This document shows, piece by piece, positions 33,530 through 43,504 of a stretch of DNA of 64,000 bases. The stretch lies in the NCBI GenBank assembly GCA_018382295.1, contig JAGZQF010000002.1, positions 1 through 64,000 on the forward strand. Direction: 5' to 3'. This DNA comes from Collinsella sp. GTDB taxonomy: Bacteria; Actinomycetota; Coriobacteriia; Coriobacteriales; Coriobacteriaceae. Position numbers and translations under genes: made by a program. The notes under the pieces were generated by a model. The model did not search any database, had not been told where the DNA came from, and saw only the letters and a list, made by a program, of their open reading frames with translations. The first letter of the stretch is position 1. Each line of letters opens with the position of its first letter.

Positions 33530-34633
33530 TTATTGCATTTGGTACGGCGAAAGCATGGCCCGTTGCGAGCAGCTCGCGAACCAAACTGACACGAGCGCGA
33601 ACATGAAGCCGTTGGCAAAACCGTTGGCAAACTGCATCACACCGCGCTTCCACCACAGCAGACTACGATGAAGCACACCGTCCGAAAGCACCATAAACAG
33701 GCCCATGGTAAACGGAATAAAGCACATCACGGCAAAGGCCGAGAACACGCCCGAAATGGCCGACAGCACCAAAAACGGCGCCACGATGCCCATCAGGTAA
33801 AAACCGGTACGAGCTTTGCCTTCCAAGCGCTCGGCTTCAACATGGGCGCGGCCGACCAAGTCGCCGCCCGCGGCACCGTTGGTGCCAGCATGTCCCATGC
33901 CGCTAATGCGGACCTCGTCGCCATCGTGCGTGCCGGCAGGAAACTCAATCGTCTGCTCGGAGGTTGCGCGAGTACGACCGCTGCCACCACAATCGGGGCA
34001 GGGGTCGGCCACGACCTTACCGGAACCGCCGCACTCGGGGCAGACCGACTGGAACGTACCCGCACCAAACAGGAAGGACAGGTCGACGTCGATGTGGCCG
34101 CGGCCGCCACAGCTTGGGCAGGTATGGGCATGCTCGGAGGAGACAGAACCCGAGCCGCCGCAATGTCCGCACGTATCGAAGCGCGTGTAGCGGACGGTCT
34201 TGCGGGCACCGCCCTTGGCCTCCTTGGCGTCAAGTTTGATATCGACGACCACGTTGGCGCCGTTCTCGGGATTGTAGGCAGCCTGTCCACGACGCTGCTG
34301 GCCCCAGGCGCCACCAAAGGGAAAGCCGCCCTCAAAAGGATTGCCATAACCCGTGCTGCCGGCGTAGCTGCCACCATAGGGCGAAGCCGTAGGAGCACCG
34401 GCAAAGGGATTGCCAGAACGCATGGCGTCGTAGCGCGCACGTTTTTGCTCATCCGAAAGCACGGCGTAGGCCTCGGAAACCTCTTTAAACTTTTCCTCGG
34501 CATCCGGCTCTTTGTTGACGTCCGGATGGAGCTTGCGGGCCTTTTGCTGGAAGGCCTTTTGAATATCACGCGAGGTGGCGTCCTTGGAGACACCCAAAAT
34601 CTCGTAGTAATCTTTTTCGTTCATCGTCGCCAT
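33530..34633 (-). CDS. DnaJ-like protein with C-terminal membrane helices
   Basis: A 367-residue protein: J domain with HPD (36-38), Gly/Phe/Tyr-rich linker (about 72-118), zinc module of four CxxCGGxG motifs (155-220) and part of the following beta domain up to about 265. Instead of the second C-terminal beta domain it ends with about three hydrophobic helices (about 277-297, 299-317, 336-354). That suggests a membrane-bound co-chaperone recruiting DnaK with the zinc module in the cytosol. The two ATGs (34633 and 34624) lie after AGGAGG. It is 81 bases upstream of the ordinary dnaJ. No frameshift is needed to read the membrane part. Confidence 0.85.
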   Translation of the reverse strand: MATMNEKDYYEILGVSKDATSRDIQKAFQQKARKLHPDVNKEPDAEEKFKEVSEAYAVLSDEQKRARYDAMRSGNPFAGAPTASPYGGSYAGSTGYGNPFEGGFPFGGAWGQQRRGQAAYNPENGANVVVDIKLDAKEAKGGARKTVRYTRFDTCGHCGGSGSVSSEHAHTCPSCGGRGHIDVDLSFLFGAGTFQSVCPECGGSGKVVADPCPDCGGSGRTRATSEQTIEFPAGTHDGDEVRISGMGHAGTNGAAGGDLVGRAHVEAERLEGKARTGFYLMGIVAPFLVLSAISGVFSAFAVMCFIPFTMGLFMVLSDGVLHRSLLWWKRGVMQFANGFANGFMFALVSVWFASCSQRAMLSPYQMQ

Positions 34634-34691
34634 GCGCGGCAACCTCCTGCTCACAGCAGCGTATATATTCCGGTAATTCTACCCGAGCGGC

Positions 34692-35924
34692 CTAAGCTAG
34701 ATCCCAAAACAGCTCGAACAGAACATTTCCATCGAGCCAGCCCAGGTGTGTCGGCGCCAGACGAGCTCGAACATGGCCCGCGACGACATCTGCCGAAGTG
34801 AAGGGTCCCTCATGGACCCCGAGCGTCTCGGGCACCCAAGTGGCAAGACCCAATTCGAGCGCGCGATCGCAGGCAGCTGCCAGCTCGCCCGTTGGGATGA
34901 CACGAACCGCGCGAACCAACAGGTCGGACGCGACACCGCGCGTCATGCGGCAAGCAAGCATCAGGTCTTCGGCCGCGGCCTCGCGCTGCGAGAGATATTC
35001 GGCCTCGAACGCCGTCGCGTCATCGTCACGTTGCACCAGACGCACGCGGTACGCATCGCCTCGAGAAGACACGCCGGGGAACAAACCCGCAAGACGGTCG
35101 AAATCCTCGGCGTCGAGCATGCCCGCGGCGGAACGACCCAGGCCCAGGTAGCCCCGTCCGGTCCAGTAGGCAATGTTATGGGCGCACTCATGGCCGTCGA
35201 GCGCATAGCTTGCCACCTCATAGGGATGATAGCCGGCCGCACCCAGACGCTCACGCGCCACATCCATGCACGAAGCTTGAAAATCCTCGTCGGGCTCGAG
35301 CGACTCATCGCGGCACGCCATGCGATAAAGGGGCGTCCCCTCCTCAAGCGTGAGCGGGTAGACCGACACATGATGCGGAGCCGCCGCCAGCACGCCATCG
35401 AGCGTGCGCTTCCAACTCACTGCGGTCTGCCCGGGAAGTCCGCACATAAGGTCGCACGACACGTCAAGCCCAGCGTTCTTGACCGTCGCGATGGCAGCGA
35501 GCGCCCGATCGGCATCGTGAATACGGCCGATGGCAGTAAGTTCGGTGTTATCGAGCGTTTGCACGCCCAGAGAGACGCGTGTGACACCAACCTTGACAAG
35601 TGCAGTGGCAAGCTCGGCGGTCAGCGACTCGGGATTGGCCTCGCAGGTAAACTCAACGGGGGCGCACCACGCACGAATACGCCGCGCCAGCTCCACCAGG
35701 CGCTCCCCCGCCAGCGACGGCGTACCGCCGCCAACATAGACGGTGCGGATCTGGTCGAGGGCCCCAGCCTTGCCAAAAGCATCGAGGCGCGCGTACAACT
35801 GCTCAAAATAGGAATCGAGCGCAGCGCTCAGGTCGCACGGAGCAAAACTGCTCGAGTCAAAGTCGCAATAGCGGCATTTTTGAGCGCAAAACGGCACGTG
35901 CACGTACAGCGCGGTAACGGCCAC
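34692..35924 (-). CDS. hemW: HemW-type radical SAM protein
   Basis: Radical SAM protein of the HemW (coproporphyrinogen oxidase-like) family, now regarded as heme chaperones. The 410-residue protein has the cluster motif in VPFCAQKCRYCDFD (Cys13, Cys17, Cys20) and lacks the N-terminal features of true HemN. GTG start after GGAGG, overlapping the intergenic gap behind dusB. Heme use in the host is not shown by anything else here. Confidence 0.92.
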   Translation of the reverse strand: MAVTALYVHVPFCAQKCRYCDFDSSSFAPCDLSAALDSYFEQLYARLDAFGKAGALDQIRTVYVGGGTPSLAGERLVELARRIRAWCAPVEFTCEANPESLTAELATALVKVGVTRVSLGVQTLDNTELTAIGRIHDADRALAAIATVKNAGLDVSCDLMCGLPGQTAVSWKRTLDGVLAAAPHHVSVYPLTLEEGTPLYRMACRDESLEPDEDFQASCMDVARERLGAAGYHPYEVASYALDGHECAHNIAYWTGRGYLGLGRSAAGMLDAEDFDRLAGLFPGVSSRGDAYRVRLVQRDDDATAFEAEYLSQREAAAEDLMLACRMTRGVASDLLVRAVRVIPTGELAAACDRALELGLATWVPETLGVHEGPFTSADVVAGHVRARLAPTHLGWLDGNVLFELFWDLA

Positions 35925-35926
35925 CC

Positions 35927-36970
35927 TTAAGCCTCCAGCGGATGAGGGGGCACCAATTCGCCGGCGGCAAGGGCAGCCTCGCAGGCCACCACATCGCGCT
36001 CGATCTCATCGACCAGCGCCATGAACTCCTCATACGTGGAGCAGCGCACCACATGGGCACGCCAAGCGGCGGCATGGGGCATGCCTTTTAAGTACCAGCT
36101 TGCGTACGTACGGGCACGCGACATGAGCGGCAGGAGCTCATGCGTCAGCGTTAGGTGCTCACGCAGGGCGTCTAAGCGATCGACGGAGCTGCGCGCCGGC
36201 ACCGGCGTGCCATCGAGCGCAAGGGCGCGAGCATCACCGAACACCCACGGATTGCCGTAGATGCCGCGCGCGATAAACACCGCGCTGGCACCCGAGCTGC
36301 GCAGATGCTCCGCGGCATCCTCGGCGCAGAACACATCGCCCGAACCGATCACGGGAATCTCGACGGCGTCGGCCACCTCATCGACGACCGACCAATCGGC
36401 CTGCCCTGTGTAGAGCTGCGTGGCGCAACGACCATGCACCGCCACCGCGGCGGCACCGGCGCCTTCGAGCATCTGGGCAAACGTCGCGGCATTACGGTCC
36501 TCGGCGTAAAAGCCCTTGCGGATCTTTACGGTCACGGGCACGTGCGCCGCGCCCACCGTGGCCTCGACGATCTTCTCGGCCAAATCGGGCGTGCGCATAA
36601 GGGCAGAGCCCTCGCCCTTGGTGACAACCTTGCGGGCAGGACAGGCCATGTTGATATCGATGAGCGACAGACGATCGCCCACACGATCCTCGACGGCGGC
36701 GACGGCGCTCGCAAACTGCTCGGGCTTGGAGCCAAAGAGCTGCACGCAAATCTGCTGCTCCTCGTCGGCCGGCAGCACCAGGCGCCACGTTTTGTTGCTA
36801 GCATAGGCAAGGCCCGCCACGCTCACCATCTCGCTATAGGCGAGATTGGCACCGCGGCGACGGCACATGATGCGGTAGGCGGGGTCGGTCACGCCCGCCA
36901 TGGGAGCCATAAGGAACGGCTGCTCGGCATAGGCGCCCAGCAGCCGCAGACTATATTCGGAAAGCGCCAT
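35927..36970 (-). CDS. dusB: tRNA-dihydrouridine synthase (DusB-like)
   Basis: FMN enzyme reducing specific uridines of tRNA to dihydrouridine. The 347-residue TIM-barrel protein has MAPMAGVTDPAYR (21-33), the catalytic cysteine in DINMACPARKV (about 107-117), and FMN-binding GSGDVFCAEDA and FIARGIYGNPW. It lies between lepA and hemW with gaps of 4 and 2 bases, so these are one transcript. Confidence 0.95.
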   Translation of the reverse strand: MALSEYSLRLLGAYAEQPFLMAPMAGVTDPAYRIMCRRRGANLAYSEMVSVAGLAYASNKTWRLVLPADEEQQICVQLFGSKPEQFASAVAAVEDRVGDRLSLIDINMACPARKVVTKGEGSALMRTPDLAEKIVEATVGAAHVPVTVKIRKGFYAEDRNAATFAQMLEGAGAAAVAVHGRCATQLYTGQADWSVVDEVADAVEIPVIGSGDVFCAEDAAEHLRSSGASAVFIARGIYGNPWVFGDARALALDGTPVPARSSVDRLDALREHLTLTHELLPLMSRARTYASWYLKGMPHAAAWRAHVVRCSTYEEFMALVDEIERDVVACEAALAAGELVPPHPLEA

Positions 36971-36974
36971 AGAC

Positions 36975-38786
36975 CTACTCGTCCACCTTGAGGATCGCCA
37001 TAAAGGCCTCCTGCGGAACCTCGACAGAACCGATGGCCTTCATGCGTTTCTTGCCCTCTTTCTGCTTCTCGAGCAGTTTGCGCTTACGCGAGATATCGCC
37101 GCCGTAGCACTTGGCAAGCACGTCCTTGCGACGCGCCTTGACGGTGGAGCGGGCAATGATCTTGTTGCCGATAGCACCCTGGATGGGAACCTCGAACAGC
37201 TGACGCGGAATGATTTCCTTGAGCTTGTCGCATAGACCGCGGGCAAGACCGTAGGCCTTGTCCTTGTGGACGATAAACGACAGCGCGTCCACCTCGTCGC
37301 CCGAAAGCAAGATATCGAGCTTCACGAGCTCGGAGGGACGATACTCGTTGAACTCGTAGTCGAGCGAGGCATAGCCCTTGGTTCGGCTCTTGAGCTGGTC
37401 AAAGAAATCCAAGATGAGCTCGGCAAGCGGCATATCGAAGCGCATCTCGACCGACTTGCTCGTGAGATGGATCATGTCGGTAGTAATGCCGCGGTGCTCG
37501 ATAGCGAGCTGCATGACGGCACCCGTATACTCGGGCGGGCAGATAATCTTGGCCTTGAGGTAGGGCTCCTCAATGCGCTCGATGCGCGTAGCCTCGGGCA
37601 GATCCTGCGGGCTGCGGACATCAATCATCTCGCCGTCAGTCTTGTAGACGTGATAGTCGACCGATGGACTCGTGGCAATGAGGTCAAGATTGAACTCGCG
37701 CTCCAGGCGTTCCTTGACGACTTCCATGTGCAGCAGGCCCAAGAAGCCCACGCGGAAGCCAAAGCCGAGCGCCACCGAGGTCTCGGGCTCCCACACCAAC
37801 GACGGGTCGTTGACGTGCAGCTTATCGAGCGCGTCACGCAGGTTCTCGTAGTCCTTGTTATCGATCGGGAACAGGCCCGTATAGACCATGGGCTTGGCCT
37901 CGCGGTAACCGGGAAGCGGCTCGGGGCAGGGATTCGACGCCCACGTGAGGGTATCGCCCACGCGAACGGCCTCGGGGTCCTTCAGGCCCGTGACCACGTA
38001 GCCCACCTCGCCGACCGTCAGCGCATCGACCGGGGTCTCGGCGGGACGCTTGACGCCCACGCCATCGACCAAAAAGTCGCCCTTTGCCTGCATCATGCGC
38101 AGGGTATCGCCCTTTTTGATGGAGCCGTCAAAGATGCGCACCGTGGCGACGACGCCACGATACTCGTCGAAGTACGAATCCAGGATGAGTGCCTTGAGCG
38201 GCGCGTTCGCATCGCCCTTGGGCGGAGAGATCAAAAAGACAATGGACTCCAGCAGATCGTGGATGCCCTCGCCGGTCTTGCCCGAGACACACACGGCATC
38301 ATCGGCAGGAATCGCCAGGTCATCCTCGATCTCGGTCTTAACCTCGTCGGGATGAGCCGAGGGCAGGTCGATCTTGTTGATGGCCGGCACAATGTCCAGA
38401 TTGGCGTTCATGGCAAGCGTCGCGTTGGAGACGGTCTGTGCCTCGACGCCCTGTGTGGCGTCGACAACGAGCACCGCGCCCTCACAGGCTGCCAGCGAGC
38501 GCGAGACCTCATAGGTAAAGTCCACGTGGCCCGGCGTATCGATCAGATTGAACTGATACGTCTCGCCATCGTCGGCGTCATAGGACACGCGAACGGCATT
38601 GGACTTGATCGTGATGCCGCGCTCGCGCTCGATATCCATGGTGTCGAGCAGCTGCGACTCCATGTCGCGTTCGTCGACGGTATGGGTGAGCTCGAGGATG
38701 CGATCGCTGATCGTGGACTTGCCATGGTCGATGTGCGCAACGATTGAGAAGTTGCGGATGTGGGAAATGTCAATTGAAGTATTCAT
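36975..38786 (-). CDS. lepA: elongation factor 4 (LepA)
   Basis: Ribosome-associated translational GTPase. The 603-residue protein has AHIDHGKST in G1, RGITIKSNAV, DTPGHVDF and NKIDLP in the G domain, and the LepA-specific C-terminal domain (NKIIARSTVKARRKDVLAKC). Start at 38786 gives the family length; its ribosome site is weak. The unusual in-frame extension to 38846 runs through the rpsT terminator and is rejected. Confidence 0.97.
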   Translation of the reverse strand: MNTSIDISHIRNFSIVAHIDHGKSTISDRILELTHTVDERDMESQLLDTMDIERERGITIKSNAVRVSYDADDGETYQFNLIDTPGHVDFTYEVSRSLAACEGAVLVVDATQGVEAQTVSNATLAMNANLDIVPAINKIDLPSAHPDEVKTEIEDDLAIPADDAVCVSGKTGEGIHDLLESIVFLISPPKGDANAPLKALILDSYFDEYRGVVATVRIFDGSIKKGDTLRMMQAKGDFLVDGVGVKRPAETPVDALTVGEVGYVVTGLKDPEAVRVGDTLTWASNPCPEPLPGYREAKPMVYTGLFPIDNKDYENLRDALDKLHVNDPSLVWEPETSVALGFGFRVGFLGLLHMEVVKERLEREFNLDLIATSPSVDYHVYKTDGEMIDVRSPQDLPEATRIERIEEPYLKAKIICPPEYTGAVMQLAIEHRGITTDMIHLTSKSVEMRFDMPLAELILDFFDQLKSRTKGYASLDYEFNEYRPSELVKLDILLSGDEVDALSFIVHKDKAYGLARGLCDKLKEIIPRQLFEVPIQGAIGNKIIARSTVKARRKDVLAKCYGGDISRKRKLLEKQKEGKKRMKAIGSVEVPQEAFMAILKVDE

Positions 38787-38811
38787 GCGGACTATCTTAC
38801 CCGAGCGGTAC

Positions 38812-38848
38812 AAAAAATGGAGCCTGTTCCATAAAACAGGCTCCATTT
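38812..38848 (-). terminator. intrinsic terminator of rpsT
   Basis: A perfect 13-bp stem (38816-38828 with 38835-38847), 6-nt loop, and a run of six T on the minus strand. It lies 35 bases past the rpsT stop and separates rpsT from lepA. Confidence 0.92.
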
Positions 38849-38882
38849 ATGCGCGTAATCTGTGTGGTGTGAAATTTACAAC

Positions 38883-39149
38883 TTAGGCGTTGATGCTGTT
38901 CACGAGCTTGGCAAGACCGGACTTGCGGTTGGAAGCCTGGTTCTTGTGGATAACATGCTTGGCGGCAGCCATGTCGAGACGCTTGGTGACGGTCTTGAGG
39001 GCAGCCTGGGCCTTCTCGGCGTCGCCCTCGGCGACGGCGGACTGGACGTGCTTGGTCAGCGTCTTGAGCTCGGACTTGACAGCCTTGTTACGCATGCGAG
39101 CTGCCTCATTGGTGCGGATACGCTTCTTCTGAGACTTGATGTTTGCCAC
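38883..39149 (-). CDS. rpsT: 30S ribosomal protein S20
   Basis: An 88-residue basic helical protein (ANIKSQKKRIRTNEAARMRN; KHVIHKNQASNRKSGLAKLV) binding 16S rRNA. The start is GTG at 39149 with AAAGGA upstream; the in-frame codons beyond are not S20-like. It has its own promoter and terminator. S20 is often autoregulated with a weak start codon, which the GTG would fit. Confidence 0.96.
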   Translation of the reverse strand: MANIKSQKKRIRTNEAARMRNKAVKSELKTLTKHVQSAVAEGDAEKAQAALKTVTKRLDMAAAKHVIHKNQASNRKSGLAKLVNSINA

Positions 39150-39224
39150 TTCTGGAGTTCCTTTCGAGTTCCTTGCAAAAAATGTATGACACCTCTGAGA
39201 CACGGTGAGGTCATGCAAGCGCCT

Positions 39225-39233
39225 ACTATAGCA
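39225..39233 (-). promoter_or_regulatory. extended -10 element, probable rpsT promoter
   Basis: TGCTATAGT on the minus strand, about 75 bases upstream of the rpsT start. The identical 9-mer precedes rpmB. No good -35 box is visible at 17 nt. Confidence 0.5.
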
Positions 39234-39282
39234 CGCTCCCCCTCAAAGGGATAGAACGAATTTGTCAAATAGGCAGGTATCA

Positions 39283-40245
39283 TCACGATTTTCTCAAGAT
39301 GTTCGTAATCCAGAGCAAAAGCGCGGTCTGAGAATCGGCCGAACCCTTGAGCGCGAGCTCCACATCAACGGCACCCTCGAGCGCTGCGACGAGCTCTGCC
39401 ATCGAAAAGCGACGTGCCCAGGTCAGGTGATTCTTGACCTGCCAGGACTGGAGTTTGAGCGTTGCGGCCAGCTCACGACCCTGTCCGCGCGCATCGAGCG
39501 CCTTGGCAACGATAAGCTCGCGAATGCGGCCGCACAGCAATGTGTACGTCCACACGTAGCTCTTGGCGGGCATTAGATTGAAGAGCTCGAGCGAACGGCG
39601 CATGTCACGGGCCGAGACCGCATTGAGAAAGTCCCAGGGTTGAACCTCGGCCGTACGTACAATCCAGCGCTCCACATCGGCAAGCTCAATTTGGGGCGCC
39701 TCGACCATCTGGGCAAGCTTAACCAAGTCGTTATCGAGCATGCGAGTGTTTTCACCCGAACGCGAGACGAGTTCCTCGGCGGCCGCCGTCGAGATCGACT
39801 TGCCGTGCTGCGTCGCCATCTGCTGCACGCGACGCGGCAGCTCCCAGCGCTTGGTGCCGGAGCAATCGATCACGGCCTTCTTGTCGATTTTGGCGATCGC
39901 CTTATACAGGCGCGTGTTCTTGGCAAGCGAGTCGGCGATGATGAGGCAGACCGTTGTGGGGCTGGGACTCGCCAGATACTCAACGAGCGGCTCCGAGACC
40001 GCCTTAGCGAGCTTTGAGCAGCCATCAAGGATTACCAGGCGAAACTCGCTGCCCATCGGAAAGGTGTTAAGCGATCCGATAATGGACTCGATATCGGGGT
40101 CCTTGGTCATGTCGCGCTCGTCGATGTTGAACTCGACCATGCCCGTCTTTTCCAGACGCGCTTTCATGCGCGAGACGGCGTGATCGCGCTTGACTCCGTC
40201 GGTACCGACGATCAGATATGCCGGCAGCAGACCGATTTCGGACAT
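39283..40245 (-). CDS. holA: DNA polymerase III subunit delta (HolA)
   Basis: Clamp-loader subunit that opens the beta sliding clamp. The 320-residue protein shows the HolA layout: N-terminal degenerate AAA+ domain (LLPAYLIVGTDGVKRDHAVS; FRLVILDGCSKL), and helical C-terminal domain. GGGAGGGGAG precedes the ATG at 40245. Order comEA-comEC-holA-rpsT is conserved in Gram-positive bacteria. Confidence 0.92.
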   Translation of the reverse strand: MSEIGLLPAYLIVGTDGVKRDHAVSRMKARLEKTGMVEFNIDERDMTKDPDIESIIGSLNTFPMGSEFRLVILDGCSKLAKAVSEPLVEYLASPSPTTVCLIIADSLAKNTRLYKAIAKIDKKAVIDCSGTKRWELPRRVQQMATQHGKSISTAAAEELVSRSGENTRMLDNDLVKLAQMVEAPQIELADVERWIVRTAEVQPWDFLNAVSARDMRRSLELFNLMPAKSYVWTYTLLCGRIRELIVAKALDARGQGRELAATLKLQSWQVKNHLTWARRFSMAELVAALEGAVDVELALKGSADSQTALLLWITNILRKS

Positions 40246-40323
40246 TGCGCTCCCCTCCCGCAGGCCTTCGTATTCGTTCCGTGCCATTCTAGCCCAGGGG
40301 CCCACCACACGCCAACGACGTCG

Positions 40324-42627
40324 TCATGGTCGCTGGCATCGCATCGCAAAGCCATTCGCAGTTGGCGTGACGGTAATGTCGCCGTGTTCGATGGTGCACG
40401 CGAACACGCCGCCCGCTTCCATAACGGCATCGATGCAGGCATCGGACGGATGGCCGTATCGATTCCCCTCGCCCGCGCTCGCGAGGGAAAGCTCGGGCTT
40501 CAGGACGTCCAGCAACTCACCATCGACTGAAACCTTAGAGCCGTGATGCCCAAGTTTAAGTACATCGATATCTCCCACCTCCTGCACGAATTCCCGTTCT
40601 TGATCGAGCTCGGCATCACCGGTGAGGAGCACACGCAGGCCCTTGCCTTCCTGAACATAAGAGAGCAGCAGGACAAGCGAGTCCTCATTTCCCTCGCCAT
40701 CCACGGACTCGAATGGCCACATCACGCGGGCGCAAAATGAGCCGATGTCGACCGTATCCCCACGGCGCACCTGCCGATACTCCACGCCAGGTCGGTTCAA
40801 TACCTCGGCAGGAGCATCCTCCAGCGCATCCGCCGCCACGGCAATCGTTCTGACCGAAAACTGATCGAGCACGGCAGGCAGACCACCCCAGTGGTCCTCA
40901 TCCCAATGCGTCACAAAGACGGCATCGATATGGTGCACGTTATTGCGAACCAACGCCGCCACCACGCGCTCGTCGAGCCCGCAGTCGACGAGCGCTACTG
41001 TGCCGCCCTGGCGGATAAGAATCGCATCGGCCTGGCCCACATCGAGCACCGTCACCGAAGGCGGAGCGAACCGATCCCAGTAGGCGTACGGAATCGCAGC
41101 CAAGAACACCAGGCACGTAAGCCCCACCGCCATAGGACGTGCACGGGGACGCGGCCACCAGACCAGCAGAACCGCCAGCAAACACGGCACTAGGTAAATC
41201 CACATGCTATCGGGCGGCACACTCACGGATGCACCCGGCACGGCGGCAAACAGCTGCTCGAAGAACAGTGCGCAACGGGCGGCAACCATGGGCACAATGA
41301 GCGCCCAAATCCGCAATTGTGCCACGAGCGAATAGGGAACCAGTACGATCGACACAGCGAGCAGTACGCTCACCACCGGACCGATGACCGCATTTGCCAG
41401 CGGAGCAATGAGCGAGAACGTACCGAAGGCAGGAATGGTAATGGGGAGCGTCGCCAACTGCGAGCACAGCGTGACGGAAAGCATGCTGGCAACGCCCGAC
41501 GGCACACCCAACTCACCCAAAGCGTAGGTCGCATAGGGGCAAAAGCACAGAATGGCTAAGACGCTGGCACATGAAAGCTGAAAGCCCATCTCGAACAGCA
41601 CCGTCGGCCGCAGTAGCACAAAGATGGACATGGTTACGAAGAGCGCCGATGCGCCGTGCCGGCGACGCCCTGCGCCGTTTACGACAAGCGTCGCGAACAC
41701 CATGCAGCACGCGCGCACGGCCGAGGGAGACGCGCCCGTAAAGGCAGCGTAGCCCACAAGCGTTATCGCCAATATCGCCCGCCGAAGACCACGTGAACAC
41801 CGAGTCTTTTGCAATACGCCCTCAATTACAAACCCCACGATAGCCAAATGGCTGCCCGAGACGGCGATAAGATGCGCCGTACCCGTCACCGAAAACCAGT
41901 CGCCCGCCTGCTGGGCGCGCAGCTCGGCCGAACGACCGCAAACGACACCGGCTATGAGCGCACGCGCCGGGTCGGTCGCAGGCGCAATGGACGCAAGCAG
42001 CTCATTTCGCAGCCGAAGCAGCGGCCCCGGAGAGCCCTCATCGACCGACAAAATCCGAACGGCTTTAACCTTGCGCACCTCGCCTCGGAGCGCTCGCGAT
42101 CGTCCATACGCATCGTTCTCAAAACGTGAAACGCGACCGATAACACGCACGTGCGCCCCAAACTTGAGCTCGCGGTCACACGTTAGGCGAACCGTTGCCA
42201 AGCTCTTACCGTCCGCGCGTGCCTCGCAGGTATAGGAATACACGTCGTCGTTTATGGATGGATCGCCCTGCACGACAAACTCGAGGCCGCTTGCCGCTCG
42301 ACCGTCGAGCGCCTTCGAGGCGCTGAGCGCACCCACAGCCCACCACGCCGAGACGACCGCTCCCGCCACGAGACCGACGGACGCGGCATACAGCCACCGC
42401 TTCAAAGGGGCAAGCCGCGCACAAGATTGAGCCAGCACAACGAATACCGCCGCCGCAAATGGAATGGCCCATAGCAGCCCGACCGCCGGCGTCCGCTCTC
42501 TCAGCAGCGCATCTGCGGCCACGTTGAGCACCAAGGCGCAGCTCACGCACATGCCGACACACAGGGTCATCGTCCATGGCATCAGGGGCCGCGGAGGCAT
42601 CACATGTTCGCGCTCGGTCGCACTCAT
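40324..42627 (-). CDS. comEC: ComEC/Rec2 DNA uptake channel
   Basis: Inner-membrane channel importing single-stranded DNA during transformation. The 767-residue protein has an N-terminal hydrophobic/OB region, the Competence domain with multiple helices (GVVCGRSAELRAQQAGDWFS; HLIAVSGSHLAIVGF) and a C-terminal metallo-beta-lactamase domain (about 520-767, VTHWDEDHWGGL), a candidate nuclease degrading the other strand. ATG at 42627 overlaps the comEA stop in ATGA, so translation is coupled. No other late-competence gene is in the window. Confidence 0.95.
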   Translation of the reverse strand: MSATEREHVMPPRPLMPWTMTLCVGMCVSCALVLNVAADALLRERTPAVGLLWAIPFAAAVFVVLAQSCARLAPLKRWLYAASVGLVAGAVVSAWWAVGALSASKALDGRAASGLEFVVQGDPSINDDVYSYTCEARADGKSLATVRLTCDRELKFGAHVRVIGRVSRFENDAYGRSRALRGEVRKVKAVRILSVDEGSPGPLLRLRNELLASIAPATDPARALIAGVVCGRSAELRAQQAGDWFSVTGTAHLIAVSGSHLAIVGFVIEGVLQKTRCSRGLRRAILAITLVGYAAFTGASPSAVRACCMVFATLVVNGAGRRRHGASALFVTMSIFVLLRPTVLFEMGFQLSCASVLAILCFCPYATYALGELGVPSGVASMLSVTLCSQLATLPITIPAFGTFSLIAPLANAVIGPVVSVLLAVSIVLVPYSLVAQLRIWALIVPMVAARCALFFEQLFAAVPGASVSVPPDSMWIYLVPCLLAVLLVWWPRPRARPMAVGLTCLVFLAAIPYAYWDRFAPPSVTVLDVGQADAILIRQGGTVALVDCGLDERVVAALVRNNVHHIDAVFVTHWDEDHWGGLPAVLDQFSVRTIAVAADALEDAPAEVLNRPGVEYRQVRRGDTVDIGSFCARVMWPFESVDGEGNEDSLVLLLSYVQEGKGLRVLLTGDAELDQEREFVQEVGDIDVLKLGHHGSKVSVDGELLDVLKPELSLASAGEGNRYGHPSDACIDAVMEAGGVFACTIEHGDITVTPTANGFAMRCQRP

Positions 42628-43337
42628 ACGCAGATGCAATCTTTGATTTTGGCAAGCTTCTTCTCGCCGATTCCCGACACACGCATCAGATCGTCAACCG
42701 AGGCAAAAGCACCGTTCTTTGTCCGCTCATCGATGATCGACTGTGCCATGGAGGGACCGATACCCGAGAGCGTCTGCAGCTCTGCCGCGCTTGCCGTATT
42801 GATGTTTACCAGTCCTGTTGCGCCACTCACGCCCGATGATGCGGAAGTCCCACCATCAACACCGGCTTCCGCAATGGGCGCCTGCTGCTCCCCTACCGTT
42901 GGAACGTGAATCTTCTGCCCATCGACGACCTTAGATGCCCGATTAAGCCCCGTAACGTCTGCCTCGGGCGCCAGCCCGCCGGCGGCATCGATCGCCTGAG
43001 CCACCCGGGCGCCGTCCTTGAGGCGATATACACCGGGCGACACAACGGCGCCATCGACATCGACATAGACCTCTGCGGCAGCAGAAGCCTTAGACGAAGA
43101 GCCTTCGGATGTCTTTCCGCTCGAGGCATCGCCGGATCCCGGCTCCACCAACGAGCCTGAACCGTCAGTGCGCTCAAACGACACGCCGCCGGCATCGCCG
43201 CCAAGGTTCGCCATCGCCAAGCCGCTCGCCATCGCCATGACGACCAGTATCGCCATCACCACTGCCTTATGAACGAGCAGCTTGCCCGCCCAGCGGTCCA
43301 TCTTTTTGACCCGTTCGTGTTGCTCGCGCTGCGCCAT
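42624..43337 (-). CDS. comEA: ComEA DNA receptor
   Basis: Membrane-anchored double-stranded DNA-binding protein feeding ComEC. The 237-residue protein has a membrane helix (about 22-44), a Gly/Ser-rich linker, an SLBB domain (about 88-150, VYVDVDGAVVSPGVYRLKDG) and two helix-hairpin-helix motifs (about 178-237, VNINTASAAELQTLSGIGPS). GGAGGTG before the ATG at 43337; the longer open frame starts with a Trp/Cys-rich stretch unlike ComEA. The upstream 43338-43504 shows nothing recognisable. Confidence 0.94.
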   Translation of the reverse strand: MAQREQHERVKKMDRWAGKLLVHKAVVMAILVVMAMASGLAMANLGGDAGGVSFERTDGSGSLVEPGSGDASSGKTSEGSSSKASAAAEVYVDVDGAVVSPGVYRLKDGARVAQAIDAAGGLAPEADVTGLNRASKVVDGQKIHVPTVGEQQAPIAEAGVDGGTSASSGVSGATGLVNINTASAAELQTLSGIGPSMAQSIIDERTKNGAFASVDDLMRVSGIGEKKLAKIKDCICV

Positions 43338-43504
43338 AGCAAACACCTCCCAACACCATCGTGTCAGGAAACGAGCACCGCAGCCTCCGCACGCCCACAC
43401 CGTTTTTCGCGGTCAAACCAAAATCTGACCAAAACCTTGCGAGAAAATGTCCATTTATTCAGGCACACGTCGACAAATGAACAATTTGGAAACAAACGCG
43501 CAGA

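Noticed and set aside
38787..38846. N-terminal extension of LepA
   Set aside because: The extra 20 codons run through the rpsT terminator; the family length is met from the ATG at 38786.
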